Position numbers and translations under genes: made by a program. Positions 34,169 through 44,022 of a stretch of 64,000 nucleotides of DNA are shown in pieces. Source of the DNA: Glycomyces sp. NRRL B-16210 (GTDB taxonomy: Bacteria; Actinomycetota; Actinomycetes; Mycobacteriales; Micromonosporaceae); contig NZ_JOGR01000006.1 in the NCBI RefSeq assembly GCF_000719515.1, positions 186,001 through 250,000 on the forward strand, read 5' to 3'. A model generated the notes under the pieces. The model searched no databases and was not told the origin of the DNA. It saw only the letters and a list, made by a program, of their open reading frames with translations. Every line of letters begins with the position of its first letter. The first letter of the stretch is position 1.

Positions 34169-35806
34169 ATGCACGCACCACACGGGACCGACCTGCACTG
34201 CCGCACCTGGCAGGCGGAGGCGGCCTACCGGATGCTCCAGAACAACCTCGACCCCGAGGTCGCCGAGCGACCCGAGGACCTGGTCGTCTACGGCGGCACC
34301 GGGAAGGCCGCGCGCAGCCCGGAGGACCTCAAGTCGATCCTGCGGACCCTCGAGACGCTCGCGCCCGACGAGACCCTGCTCGTCCAGTCGGGCCGGGCCG
34401 TCGGCGTCATGCGCACCCACGAATGGGCCCCGCGGGTGCTCATCGCCAACTCGAACCTGGTGCCCGACTGGGCCACCTGGCCCGAGTTCCGCCGCCTCGA
34501 ATCGCTCGGCCTGACCATGTACGGGCAGATGACGGCCGGCTCGTGGATCTACATCGGCACCCAGGGCATCCTCCAGGGCACCTACGAGACCTTCGCGGCC
34601 GTCGCCGCCAAGCGCTTCGGCGGCACGCTCAAAGGGACGCTGACGCTCACGGCCGGGTGCGGCGGCATGGGCGGGGCCCAGCCGCTCGCGGTCACCATGA
34701 ACGACGGCGTCTGCCTCATCGTCGAGGTCGACCCCGAACGGCTCGAACGGCGCCTGCGCACCCGCTACCTCGACACGGTCGCCGCCGACCTCGACGACGC
34801 CCTCGCGCAGGCGCTGGCGGCCAAGCGTTCCGGCGAGGCCAAGTCGATCGGCCTGGTCGGCAACGCCGCCGAGATCCTGCCCGAAATCCTCTCCCGCGGC
34901 GTCGAGGTCGACATCGTCACCGACCAGACCTCCGCGCACGACCCGCTGTCCTATGTGCCCGAAGGCGTGTACTACCGCGACGCGGCCGAACTCGCCAAGA
35001 ACGACGCCGAGGACTTCACCGACCGCGCCCGCGCCTCCATGGCCCGGCACGTCGAAGCCATGGTCGGCTTCCTCGACGCGGGCGCCGAGGTCTTCGACTA
35101 CGGCAACTCGATCCGCGGCGAAGCCCTCGAAGGCGGCTTCAAACGCGCCTTCGCCTTCCCCGGGTTCGTGCCCGCCTACATCCGGCCCCTGTTCTGCGAA
35201 GGCAAGGGCCCCTTCCGATGGGCCGCCCTCTCGGGCGACCCGGCCGACATCGCCGCCACCGACCAGGCCGTGCTCGACCTGTTCCCCGAGAACCGCTCCC
35301 TGAACCGGTGGATCGCCCTGGCCCGCGAACGCGTGGCCTTCCAGGGCCTCCCTGCCCGCATCTGCTGGCTCGGCCACGGCGAACGGGACCTCGCCGGCGT
35401 CCGCTTCAACGAGATGGTCGCCGACGGGACCCTCAAGGCCCCCATCGTCATCGGCCGCGACCACCTCGACTGCGGATCGGTCGCCAGCCCCTACCGCGAA
35501 ACGGAGTCCATGAAGGACGGTTCGGACGCGATCGCCGACTGGCCCCTGCTCAACGCCCTCGTCAACACCGCCTCGGGCGCCAGCTGGGTCTCGATCCACC
35601 ACGGCGGCGGCGTCGGCATGGGGCGGTCCCTCCACGCCGGCCAGGTCACCGTCGCCGACGGCACCCCGCTCGCCGCGCAGAAACTCGAACGCGTGCTCGC
35701 CAACGACCCGGCCATGGGCGTCATCCGCCACGTCGACGCCGGATACGCCGAGGCCGAGTACGTCGCCGAGGACCACGGCATCCGGATCCCGAACCGCGAA
35801 TCCTGA
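34169..35806 (+). CDS. hutU: Urocanate hydratase
   Basis: 545 residues. It hydrates urocanate to imidazolonepropionate using tightly bound NAD. Motifs are TAGCGGMGGAQP (NAD site), DYGNSIRGEA and IGRDHLDCGSVASPYRETE with the catalytic Cys region. ATG at 34169 (MHAPHGTDL) matches the family and has AAGGCGGAG upstream; GTG at 34151 overlapping the hppD stop is the alternative. It begins the hut genes directly behind hppD. Confidence 0.95.
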   Translation: MHAPHGTDLHCRTWQAEAAYRMLQNNLDPEVAERPEDLVVYGGTGKAARSPEDLKSILRTLETLAPDETLLVQSGRAVGVMRTHEWAPRVLIANSNLVPDWATWPEFRRLESLGLTMYGQMTAGSWIYIGTQGILQGTYETFAAVAAKRFGGTLKGTLTLTAGCGGMGGAQPLAVTMNDGVCLIVEVDPERLERRLRTRYLDTVAADLDDALAQALAAKRSGEAKSIGLVGNAAEILPEILSRGVEVDIVTDQTSAHDPLSYVPEGVYYRDAAELAKNDAEDFTDRARASMARHVEAMVGFLDAGAEVFDYGNSIRGEALEGGFKRAFAFPGFVPAYIRPLFCEGKGPFRWAALSGDPADIAATDQAVLDLFPENRSLNRWIALARERVAFQGLPARICWLGHGERDLAGVRFNEMVADGTLKAPIVIGRDHLDCGSVASPYRETESMKDGSDAIADWPLLNALVNTASGASWVSIHHGGGVGMGRSLHAGQVTVADGTPLAAQKLERVLANDPAMGVIRHVDAGYAEAEYVAEDHGIRIPNRES

Positions 35807-35922
35807 CCGCGGGCCCGCACCGGGACTCCTTGCCGGAGCCTTGCGGCGGGCATTCGCCGGGAATCCCGGACCGGGGCCGGGACCGCCTGGGACACTTCGA
35901 AGACGCTGAGAACGGGGAACGC

Positions 35923-37161
35923 ATGGACACCGAAGAGTTCCGACGCCTCTGGGACGAACTCGACCCCATCGGGCGCCTGCCCGGCGGCGGCTACCTCCGG
36001 TTCTCCTGGAGCGAAGCCGACCTCGCCTGCCGCGCCTGGTTCCAGGAGCAGGCCCGCGCCCGCGACCTGACCTGCGAGAGCGACCGCAACGGCAACCTCT
36101 ACGCCTGGTGGGGCGAACCCGGATCAGGGGAGGCGGTCCTCACCGGCAGCCACTTCGACTCCGTCCCGCACGGCGGCGCCTACGACGGCCCGCTCGGCAT
36201 CGTCTCCGCGTTCCTCGCGATCGACGCCCTGCGCGAGGCCGGAGACCGGCCCCGGCGGCCCATCGCGATCGCCGCGTTCACCGAAGAGGAAGGCGGACGC
36301 TTCGGCATCCCCTGCCTCGGTTCACGACTCATGACCGGCGCGATCGACCCCGACCGGGCCCGCGCCCTCACCGACGCCGGCGGCACCACGCTCGCCGAGG
36401 CCATGCGCGAGACCGGAGCCGACCCCGAACAGCTCGGGCCCGACCCCGAACGGCTCGCCTCGATCGGCGCGTTCGTCGAACTCCACGTCGAACAGGGCCG
36501 GCGCCTCGACGGCGAGGACGCCCCGGTCGGGGTCGCCAACGCGATCTGGCCCCACGGGCGCTGGCGCCTGGACTTCACCGGCGCCGCCGACCACGCCGGG
36601 ACCACGCGCCTGCCCGACCGGCGCGACCCGATGCTCACCTTCGCGTTCGCCGTGCTCGCCGCCCGCAAGGAGGCCCGCCTCGCCGGCGGCCTCGCCACCA
36701 TCGGCCGGGTGGAAGCCGAACCCAACGCCACCAACGCCATCGCCGCGACCGTGACCGCCTGGCTCGACGCCCGCGCCCCCGACGAGGCGGTCCTCTCCGC
36801 GATCCTCACCGGCTTCGAGTCCAAAGTGACCGAACGCGCGGGCCGCGACGGCACCGGCTTCGCGATCCGACCCGAATCCGAGACCCCGGTGGTCGAATTC
36901 GACGCAGGGCTCCGCGACCGCATCGCGGCCCTGCTGAGCACATTTACGGCTCGCAAGCATCGCCGAGGGGGCGGCGCGCCGATCCTGCCCACCGGCGCCG
37001 GACACGACGCGGGCGTGCTCGCCGCGCACGTGCCGACCGCGATGCTGTTCGTGCGCAACCCCACCGGCGTCTCGCACGCGCCCCGCGAAGCGGCGAGCGA
37101 CGAGGACTGCGCCGCGGGCGTCGACGCGCTCGCGGCGGTACTGCGAGACCTCGCATGTTGA
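35923..37161 (+). CDS. M20-family amidohydrolase, probable N-formylglutamate (allantoate-type) hydrolase
   Basis: 412 residues, a di-zinc M20 enzyme of the allantoate/N-carbamoyl amino-acid hydrolase group. Visible are TGSHFDSVPHGGAYDGPLG (His, Asp), FTEEEGGRFG (Glu pair), ELHVEQGRRL and the C-terminal TGAGHDAGVLA. It sits between hutU and hutF, as in Streptomyces hut clusters. hutF makes N-formylglutamate and no hutG is present, so this enzyme probably releases glutamate and formate. That function is inferred from context. Confidence 0.85.
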   Translation: MDTEEFRRLWDELDPIGRLPGGGYLRFSWSEADLACRAWFQEQARARDLTCESDRNGNLYAWWGEPGSGEAVLTGSHFDSVPHGGAYDGPLGIVSAFLAIDALREAGDRPRRPIAIAAFTEEEGGRFGIPCLGSRLMTGAIDPDRARALTDAGGTTLAEAMRETGADPEQLGPDPERLASIGAFVELHVEQGRRLDGEDAPVGVANAIWPHGRWRLDFTGAADHAGTTRLPDRRDPMLTFAFAVLAARKEARLAGGLATIGRVEAEPNATNAIAATVTAWLDARAPDEAVLSAILTGFESKVTERAGRDGTGFAIRPESETPVVEFDAGLRDRIAALLSTFTARKHRRGGGAPILPTGAGHDAGVLAAHVPTAMLFVRNPTGVSHAPREAASDEDCAAGVDALAAVLRDLAC

Positions 37162-37230
37162 ACCAGCGTCCGTCGAGCAGGTGAGTCGCACCAAAGGAAG
37201 TCGAGTCGGGATCGGTGGAACGGGGGCACG

Positions 37231-38670
37231 TTGAACGAAGGCGGGGAACATCGGGACGCGGCGGACCAAAGCGCGTCCGGTCGGCGCGGCCCCGACCAGC
37301 GCGGGTCAGACCGACCCGGTTCGGACGACTCTGCCGCCCAGCGCCGTTCTGAGCAGCGCCGCTCCAACCATGAGGCGTCGACCTACTGGGCCGAGCACGC
37401 CTGGCTGCCGAGCGGGATCGCCTCCGGAGTCGCGATCGATGTCGCGGGCGGCCGCATCACCGCGATCCGGCCGAGCACCCGCCCGCAGGGCGAAGTCCTC
37501 GGCGGCATCACCCTCCCCGGCTTCGCGAACGCCCACTCGCACGCCTTCCACCGCGCCCTGCGCGGGCGCACCCACGCGGGCAAAGGCACGTTCTGGACCT
37601 GGCGGCAGGGCATGTACCGCCTCGCCGGGCGGCTCGAACCCGACTCGTACCACCGGCTCGCGCGGGCCGTCTACGCCGAGATGGCCCTGGCCGGGATCAC
37701 GAGCGTGGGGGAGTTCCACTACCTGCACCACGCCCCGGACGGGCGGCCGTACGCCGACCCGAACGCCATGGGGGAGGCCCTGATCCAGGCCGCCGCCGAC
37801 GCCGGGCTGCGGATCACCCTGCTCGACACGCTCTATCTCGCAGGCGGTTTCGACCGGCCGCTCGAAGACGCGCAGCGCCGCTTCGGCGACGGCGGCCTGG
37901 AGTCCTGGCTCGACCGGGTCGACCGCCTCCACGCCCCGCCGCACGCGATCATCGGCGGCGCGGTCCACTCGGTGCGGGCCGTGCCCGAAGAGGCCATCGC
38001 CGCGTTCGCGTGCTCCACTGAAGGCAGGCCCGTGCACGTCCACCTCTCCGAGCAGCGCGCCGAGAACGAGGCCTGCCGCGCCGCCCACGGTTGCAGCCCG
38101 ACCGAACTGCTGGAGCGGTGCGGGCTCCTCGGACCCGACCTCACCGCCGTGCACGCGACCCACCTCACCGGCCGGGACATCGAACTGCTCCACCGCTCGG
38201 GCACCACCGCGTGCTTCTGCCCCACAACGGAACGGGACCTCGCCGACGGCATCGGCCCCGCGCGGGCGCTCGCCGACGCGGGCGTGCGGCTCGCCCTCGG
38301 CACCGACAGCAACGCCATTGTGGACATGTTCGAGGAGGCCCGCGCCCTCGAGATGCACGAGCGCCTCGTCTCCGAGGAACGCGGCCGGTTCACCGCCGAG
38401 GAACTCCTCGCCGCCAAGACCCGCCACGACAGCCTCGGCTGGGCCGACGCGGGCCGCATCGAGGTCGGCGCCCGGGCCGACCTGGTCGCCGCCGCGCTCG
38501 ACACCCCCAGGACCGCCGGGATCGACCCGTCCGGCATCGGTTACGCCGCAACGGCCGCCGACATCACCGACGTGATCGCCGACGGGCGCCGGATCGTGCA
38601 CCGCGGCAGGCACGCGACCATCGACGCGGGCGCGGAACTGGCCGCCGCGATAGAGGAGTTGTGGGTATGA
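37231..38670 (+). CDS. hutF: Formimidoylglutamate deiminase
   Basis: 479 residues including an odd N-terminus. It deaminates N-formimidoylglutamate to N-formylglutamate. The amidohydrolase barrel has GFANAHSHAFHRAL (metal His pair), HVHLSEQRAENEAC, HATHLT and LGTDSNAIVDMFEE (metal Asp). The only in-frame start is TTG at 37231, giving about 50 hydrophilic residues before the conserved YWAEHAWL. Either translation begins at TTG or at a CTG near the core. It lies 69 bases after the M20 gene. Confidence 0.9.
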   Translation: MNEGGEHRDAADQSASGRRGPDQRGSDRPGSDDSAAQRRSEQRRSNHEASTYWAEHAWLPSGIASGVAIDVAGGRITAIRPSTRPQGEVLGGITLPGFANAHSHAFHRALRGRTHAGKGTFWTWRQGMYRLAGRLEPDSYHRLARAVYAEMALAGITSVGEFHYLHHAPDGRPYADPNAMGEALIQAAADAGLRITLLDTLYLAGGFDRPLEDAQRRFGDGGLESWLDRVDRLHAPPHAIIGGAVHSVRAVPEEAIAAFACSTEGRPVHVHLSEQRAENEACRAAHGCSPTELLERCGLLGPDLTAVHATHLTGRDIELLHRSGTTACFCPTTERDLADGIGPARALADAGVRLALGTDSNAIVDMFEEARALEMHERLVSEERGRFTAEELLAAKTRHDSLGWADAGRIEVGARADLVAAALDTPRTAGIDPSGIGYAATAADITDVIADGRRIVHRGRHATIDAGAELAAAIEELWV

Positions 38671-38794
38671 CCGTGGGATGCGAAGGCGCGGCAGGACCGG
38701 GCGCGCTCGGGCCGGTATCCGAGGATGATCGGGCTGCGGCGCTGGCGTACACGGCGCAGCCGCGCCGAGCGGCGCGAATGGAAGGGCGGCCGCG

Positions 38795-40027
38795 ATGAGT
38801 CTCCTGGTGGATCGCATCGGCGAACTCTTCACCGCCGTGGACGAAAGTGCGGACGGCGGCGGTGCTGAAGCCGGCACCGCCGCGCCGCGCTCGGTCGCCG
38901 CGCGAGGCGTGCCCGAGCGCGCAGGCGCCCACGCCGGAATCCTCCGCGATGCGGCGATCGTCATCGACGGCGACCGCATCGCGTGGATCGGGCCGAGTTC
39001 CCAAGCACCCGAAGCGGATCAGCGACTTGACGCTTCGGACAAGGCCGTCATCCCAGGCTTCGTCGACAGCCACGCCCACCTCGTGTTCGCCGGGGACCGC
39101 TCCGCCGAGTTCGCCGCCCGCATGAGCGGCGAGCCGTACACCGGCGGCGGCATCCGCACCACCGTCGCCGCCACCCGCGCCGCCGGCGACGAGGAGCTGC
39201 GCGCCACGGCCGCGCGCCTCACCGCCGAGATGCTCCGCCAGGGAACGACCACAGTGGAGATCAAATCCGGTTACGGGCTCAACGTCGCCGACGAGGCCCG
39301 TTCCTTGCGCATCGCCGGCGAGTTCACGACCGAGACCACCTACCTCGGCGCGCACACCGTCCCTACCGGCGCTAAGCCTGATGAATACACCGCGCTCGTC
39401 TGCGGGCCCATGCTCGACGCGTGCGCGCCGTACGCCCGATGGGTCGACGTGTTCTGCGAGCGGGGCGCCTTCGACGGCGACCAGGCCCGCGCGGTCCTCA
39501 CCGCCGGGGCGAAGGCGGGGCTCGCCCTGCGCGTGCACGCCAACCAGCTCACCGCCGGTCCCGGCGTGCGCCTCGCCGTCGAACTCGGCGCGGCCTCGGC
39601 CGACCACTGCACCCACCTCGCCGACGCCGATGTCGACGCCCTCGCAACCGGGTCCACAGTGGCCACCCTGCTTCCCGGCGCGGAGTTCTCCACCCGCTCG
39701 CCCTACCCGGACGCGCGGCGCCTCATCGACGCCGGCGCCACCGTCGCGCTCGCGACCGACTGCAACCCCGGCTCGTCGTACACCAGCAGCATGGCCTTCT
39801 GCATCGCGCTCGCCGTGCGCGAGATGGGCATGACCCCCGCCGAAGCGCTCACCGCCGCCACCGCCGGCGGCGCGGCCGCCCTGCGGCGCGGCGACATCGG
39901 CCGCATCGCGGTCGGCGCGCGCGCCGACCTGGCCGTGCTCGACGCCCCCTCGCACGTCCACCTGGCCTACCGGCCCGGGACGCCCCTGATCGAGACCGTC
40001 GTACGCGGCGGCGCCGTGGTGAGTTGA
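38795..40027 (+). CDS. hutI: Imidazolonepropionase
   Basis: 410 residues. It hydrolyses imidazolonepropionate to formimidoylglutamate. The amidohydrolase motifs are GFVDSHAHLVFAGDR, EIKSGYGLN, HANQLT, ASADHCTHL and ATDCNPGSSYTSS (metal Asp). GGAAGGGCGG lies upstream of the ATG. A 25-residue Ala/Gly-rich insertion (about 17-47) extends the N-terminal beta domain. hutH follows 9 bases on. Confidence 0.95.
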   Translation: MSLLVDRIGELFTAVDESADGGGAEAGTAAPRSVAARGVPERAGAHAGILRDAAIVIDGDRIAWIGPSSQAPEADQRLDASDKAVIPGFVDSHAHLVFAGDRSAEFAARMSGEPYTGGGIRTTVAATRAAGDEELRATAARLTAEMLRQGTTTVEIKSGYGLNVADEARSLRIAGEFTTETTYLGAHTVPTGAKPDEYTALVCGPMLDACAPYARWVDVFCERGAFDGDQARAVLTAGAKAGLALRVHANQLTAGPGVRLAVELGAASADHCTHLADADVDALATGSTVATLLPGAEFSTRSPYPDARRLIDAGATVALATDCNPGSSYTSSMAFCIALAVREMGMTPAEALTAATAGGAAALRRGDIGRIAVGARADLAVLDAPSHVHLAYRPGTPLIETVVRGGAVVS

Positions 40028-40036
40028 GGAGCAACG

Positions 40037-41575
40037 ATGTCCACAGTCAACGTCAAACCGGTTCCGGTCACCCCCGCCGAGGTGATCGCGGTGGCCCGCG
40101 ACCGCGCCCGGGTCGCGATCGATCCCGCCACTCGCGAGGCGATGGCCCGCAGCCGCGCCTTCATCGACGACATCGAGCGCGAAGGCCGCCCGGTGTACGG
40201 GGTCTCGACCGGGTTCGGCGCGCTCGCCAACACCTTCGTCGCCCCTGAGCGGCGCGCCGAACTCCAGCACGCGCTCATCCGCTCGCACGCGGCCGGGGTC
40301 GGCGACCCGATGCCGCGGGAGGTGGTGCGGGCGATGATGCTGCTGCGGCTGCGCTCGCTCGCGATGGGCCGCTCCGGCGTCCGCCCGGAGGTCGCGGACG
40401 CTCTGGCGGCGCTGCTCAACGCGGACGTCACCCCTTGGGTCCCGCGCCACGGCTCTCTCGGCGCCTCAGGCGACCTGGCCCCGCTCGCGCACTGCGCGAT
40501 GGTCCTGCTCGGGGAGGGCTGGGTCCTCGCCGAGGACGGCTCGCGCGCCGAGGCCGCGCCCGTGCTCGAAAGCGCCGGCCTCGCGCCGATCGCGTTGTCG
40601 TCCAAGGAGGGCCTGGCGCTCATCAACGGCACCGACGGGATGCTCGGGATGCTCCTGCTCGCCGTCGCCGACCTGCGGCACCTGCTGGTGATGGCCGACG
40701 TGTGCGCGGCGCTGTCCAACGAGGCGATGCTCGGTTCGGACCGGCCCTTCCAGCCCGAGCTGCACGAGATCCGGCCGCAGCCGGGCCAGGCGGCGAGCGC
40801 CGCGAACATCCACCGGCTGCTCCAGGACTCCGAGGTCATGGACTCGCACCGCAACGACCTCGCGCACGCGGTGCAGGACGCGTACTCGATGCGGTGCGCC
40901 CCGCAGGTGGCGGGCGCGGCGAGGGACGTGCTCGGGTACGCCGAGACCGTGGCCGCGCAGGAACTCCTGTCGGTGGTCGACAACCCGGTGGTCCTGCCGG
41001 ACGGGCGGGTCGAGTCGACGGGGAACTTCCACGGTGCGCCGCTCGGCTACGCGGCGGACTTCCTCGCGATCGCGGCGGCCGACGTCGGCTCGATCGCCGA
41101 GCGCCGGGTGGACCGCCTGCTCGACGTGACCCGCAACCGGGGTCTGCCGGCGTTCCTCAGTCCGGACCCGGGCGTCAACTCGGGGTTGATGATCGCCCAG
41201 TACACGGCCGCGGGGATCGTGGCGGAGAACCGCAGGCTCGCGGCCCCGGCGTCGGTGGACTCGGTGCCGACCTCGGGGATGCAGGAGGACCACGTGTCGA
41301 TGGGCTGGGCGGCGGGCTGCAAGCTCCGCACGGTCCTCGACAACCTCGGCACGCTGCTGGCGGTGGAACTCCTCGCGGGCGTGCAGGGCCTCCAGTTGCG
41401 GCAACCGCTCATCCCGAGCCCGGCCGCGCGCGCCGCGATCGCGGCGGTGGCCCCGATAGCGGGCAAGCCCGGCCCGGACCAGTTCCTCGCCCCGGTCATC
41501 GAACAGGTCAAGCACCTCATCGAAGGCCCGAGCCTCCGATCCGACATCGAGAGCGCGGTCGGCCCGCTCATGTGA
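40037..41575 (+). CDS. hutH: Histidine ammonia-lyase
   Basis: 512 residues. It removes ammonia from L-histidine to give urocanate, the first hut step. The MIO cofactor is formed from Ala-Ser-Gly in LGASGDLAPLAH; VYGVSTGFGALAN and GNFHGAPLG line the active site. GAGGAG precedes the ATG. It is the last gene of the hppD-hut run; in many actinobacteria hutH lies elsewhere. Confidence 0.96.
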   Translation: MSTVNVKPVPVTPAEVIAVARDRARVAIDPATREAMARSRAFIDDIEREGRPVYGVSTGFGALANTFVAPERRAELQHALIRSHAAGVGDPMPREVVRAMMLLRLRSLAMGRSGVRPEVADALAALLNADVTPWVPRHGSLGASGDLAPLAHCAMVLLGEGWVLAEDGSRAEAAPVLESAGLAPIALSSKEGLALINGTDGMLGMLLLAVADLRHLLVMADVCAALSNEAMLGSDRPFQPELHEIRPQPGQAASAANIHRLLQDSEVMDSHRNDLAHAVQDAYSMRCAPQVAGAARDVLGYAETVAAQELLSVVDNPVVLPDGRVESTGNFHGAPLGYAADFLAIAAADVGSIAERRVDRLLDVTRNRGLPAFLSPDPGVNSGLMIAQYTAAGIVAENRRLAAPASVDSVPTSGMQEDHVSMGWAAGCKLRTVLDNLGTLLAVELLAGVQGLQLRQPLIPSPAARAAIAAVAPIAGKPGPDQFLAPVIEQVKHLIEGPSLRSDIESAVGPLM

Positions 41576-41784
41576 TCCGCTTCGAAGCTCGTTCGAGCGC
41601 AGGCGGGGCGCGGCGGTTCCGGACGACGCCGCGGCACCCCGCCCGGTTCGGTCGAACGGATCGAGCAGGCGCGCGCCCGTCCGCCGGAAGTTTTTGACGT
41701 TGCGCCCCGGCGCGGCCGCGCGAGCCGGAACTCCCCGATCGTCATGACGCTCAGGCGGGTGCTCCGCATCGCAGACATGGAAGC

Positions 41785-41810
41785 GGCCCGACGGGATGGT
41801 CCGTCGGGCC
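41785..41810. terminator. Terminator between hutH and the IclR gene
   Basis: GGCCCGACGG/CCGTCGGGCC (10 bp) around a 6-base loop, between convergent genes. No gene is supported in 41576-41825. Confidence 0.8.
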
Positions 41811-41825
41811 GGGTGTCGTTCGGGG

Positions 41826-42527
41826 TTACAGGCCGGAGAGTTTCTGGCCCGCTCGGATCACGGCCATGCCGAGCCGGTCTCCCGGGCGCCTTCCCAGGCG
41901 CTCTATGGGACCGGACACCGATATCGCGGCGACCACGCGGCCGGTCTTGTCCCGCACCGGGGCCGAGACGCTGACCACGCCGGGCTCGCGCTCGGCGACC
42001 GACTGCGCGAAGCCGCGTCTGCGGACCTCGGCCAGCGTCTTGGACGAGAAGCGGCACTTGGGCAATAGTGGAAGTATGCCTTCGGGCGGCTCCCAGGCGA
42101 GCAGCACCTGGGCGCCGGAACCGGCCGTCATCGGCAGGGCGGCGCCGACCGGGACCGTGTCGCGAAGACCTGACGCGCGTTCGGCGGCGGCGACGCACAC
42201 GCGTTCATCGGCTCGCCTGCGGTACAACTGCGTCGACTCGCCGGTCTGGTCCCGCAGGAGGTTGAGGACCGGTTCGGCGGCGCTGAGGAGTACGTCGGCG
42301 GTGGACCCGGCGAGTTCGCCGAGTTTGGGGCCGGGACGCCATCGCCCTTCGTGGTCGCGTTGCAGCATCTCGTGGGCTTCGAGCGCTTGCGCGAGCCGGT
42401 GGGCCGTGGCCCGGGGCAATCCCGTCTCGTGCACGAGTTCAGCCAGGCTGGCGCCATTGGTGCAAGCCGTGAGGATGAGCACCGCCTTGTCAAGGACGCC
42501 GACTCCGCTGATAGTATTCGTTCTCAC
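41826..42527 (-). CDS. IclR-family regulator (NdgR/LtbR-like) of leuCD
   Basis: 233 residues: winged helix (SGVGVLDKAVLILTACTNGASLAELVHETGLPRATAHRL) and IclR effector domain (VGAALPMTAGSGAQVLLAW...SAPVRDKTGRVVAAISVSGPIERLG). It is divergent from leuCD, exactly as NdgR/LtbR regulators of leucine synthesis are in Streptomyces and Corynebacterium. The GTG start at 42527 lies 7 bases after a -10 box, without a ribosome site (leaderless). Confidence 0.92.
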   Translation of the reverse strand: MRTNTISGVGVLDKAVLILTACTNGASLAELVHETGLPRATAHRLAQALEAHEMLQRDHEGRWRPGPKLGELAGSTADVLLSAAEPVLNLLRDQTGESTQLYRRRADERVCVAAAERASGLRDTVPVGAALPMTAGSGAQVLLAWEPPEGILPLLPKCRFSSKTLAEVRRRGFAQSVAEREPGVVSVSAPVRDKTGRVVAAISVSGPIERLGRRPGDRLGMAVIRAGQKLSGL

Positions 42528-42534
42528 GAGCTGA

Positions 42535-42564
42535 ACACTACCTCCCATATTTCGAGAAGTCCAA
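42535..42564 (-). promoter_or_regulatory. Leaderless promoter of the IclR gene
   Basis: On the minus strand TTGGAC (42564-42559), an 18-bp spacer and TAGTGT (42540-42535), 7 bases before the GTG. It occupies the 52-bp gap before leuC, so the regulator's operator must overlap it. Confidence 0.7.
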
Positions 42565-42579
42565 CGACTGGGAACAGAG

Positions 42580-44007
42580 ATGTCACGTACACCACAAGAA
42601 GCTGAGGAAACGCGACCGCGCACCCTCGCCGAAAAGGTCTGGGACGCCCACGTGGTACGCACGGGCGGCCAGCAGCCGGACCTGCTCTACATCGACCTCC
42701 ACCTCCTCCACGAGGTGACCAGCCCCCAGGCCTTCGACGGCCTGCGGCAGGCCGGGCGCAAGGTCCGCCGGACCGATCTGACCATCGCGACCGAGGACCA
42801 CAACACGCCCACCGACAACCTCTTCACCATCGCGGACCCGACCAGCCGCAAGCAGATCGAGACCCTCCGCGCCAACTGCGAGGAGTTCGGCGTCCGCATC
42901 CACTCCCTCGGCGACGCCGAGCAGGGCGTGGTCCACGTCGTGGGACCCCAGCTGGGACTCACCCAGCCGGGCATGACCGTCGTCTGCGGCGACTCCCACA
43001 CCTCCACGCACGGCGCGTTCGGCTCGATCGCGTTCGGCATCGGCACCAGCGAGGTCGAGCACGTGCTCGCCACGCAGACCCTGCCGCAGGCGAAGCCGAA
43101 GTACATGGCCGTCACCGTCAACGGCTCCCTGCCCGAAGGCGTGTCCGCCAAGGACCTCATCCTCAAGATCATCTCCATCACCGGCACCGGCGGCGGCAAG
43201 GGCCACATCGTCGAGTACCGCGGCCAGGCCATCGAGGAGCTCTCGATGGAAGGGCGCATGACGGTGTGCAACATGTCGATCGAGTGGGGCGCCAAGGCCG
43301 GCCTCATCGCGCCCGACCAGGCCACCTTCGACTACGTCCAGGGCCGCGCGCACGCGCCCCAGGGCGAGGACTGGGACGCCGCCGTCGAGTACTGGCGCGG
43401 CCTCAAGACCGACGAGGGCGCCGTCTTCGACAAGGAGATCGTCATCGACGCGGCCTCCCTGAGCCCGTTCGTCACCTGGGGCACCAACCCCGGCCAGGGC
43501 ATCGAGCTCTCCGGCGCCGTCCCCGCCCCCGAGGACTTCGAGGACCCGGTCGAGCGCACCACCGCCGCGAACGCCCTGACCTACATGGGCCTCGAAGCGG
43601 GCACGCCGATGCGCCAGATCGGCGTCGACGTGGTCTTCCTCGGCTCGTGCACCAACGGCCGCATCGAGGACCTGCGCACCGCCGCCGAGGTCATCAAGGG
43701 CCGCAAGGTCGCCGACGGCGTCAACATGATGGTCGTCCCCGGCTCGGCGAAGGTCCGCGAGCAGGCGATCGCCGAAGGCCTCGACCGGGTCTTCATCGAC
43801 GCCGGCGCCGACTGGCGCTTCGCGGGCTGTTCGATGTGCCTGGGCATGAACCCCGACCAGCTCACGCCCGGCCAGCGGGCCGCCTCCACCTCGAACCGCA
43901 ACTTCGAGGGCCGCCAAGGCAAGGGCGGGCGCACGCACCTGGTCAGCCCGGCCGTCGCCGCGGCCACCGCCGTCACCGGACGCCTCGCCAGCCCGGCGGA
44001 CCTGTAA
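42580..44007 (+). CDS. leuC: 3-Isopropylmalate dehydratase large subunit
   Basis: 475 residues. With LeuD it isomerises 2-isopropylmalate to 3-isopropylmalate in leucine synthesis. The [4Fe-4S] cysteines lie in FLGSCTNGRIEDL and CSMCLGMNPDQL; CGDSHTSTHGAFG and SNRNFEGRQGKGGRTHL are substrate-site motifs. The ATG is preceded by GGGAAC. leuD follows after 15 bases. Confidence 0.97.
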   Translation: MSRTPQEAEETRPRTLAEKVWDAHVVRTGGQQPDLLYIDLHLLHEVTSPQAFDGLRQAGRKVRRTDLTIATEDHNTPTDNLFTIADPTSRKQIETLRANCEEFGVRIHSLGDAEQGVVHVVGPQLGLTQPGMTVVCGDSHTSTHGAFGSIAFGIGTSEVEHVLATQTLPQAKPKYMAVTVNGSLPEGVSAKDLILKIISITGTGGGKGHIVEYRGQAIEELSMEGRMTVCNMSIEWGAKAGLIAPDQATFDYVQGRAHAPQGEDWDAAVEYWRGLKTDEGAVFDKEIVIDAASLSPFVTWGTNPGQGIELSGAVPAPEDFEDPVERTTAANALTYMGLEAGTPMRQIGVDVVFLGSCTNGRIEDLRTAAEVIKGRKVADGVNMMVVPGSAKVREQAIAEGLDRVFIDAGADWRFAGCSMCLGMNPDQLTPGQRAASTSNRNFEGRQGKGGRTHLVSPAVAAATAVTGRLASPADL

Positions 44008-44022
44008 GGAAGGCCAAGGAAC

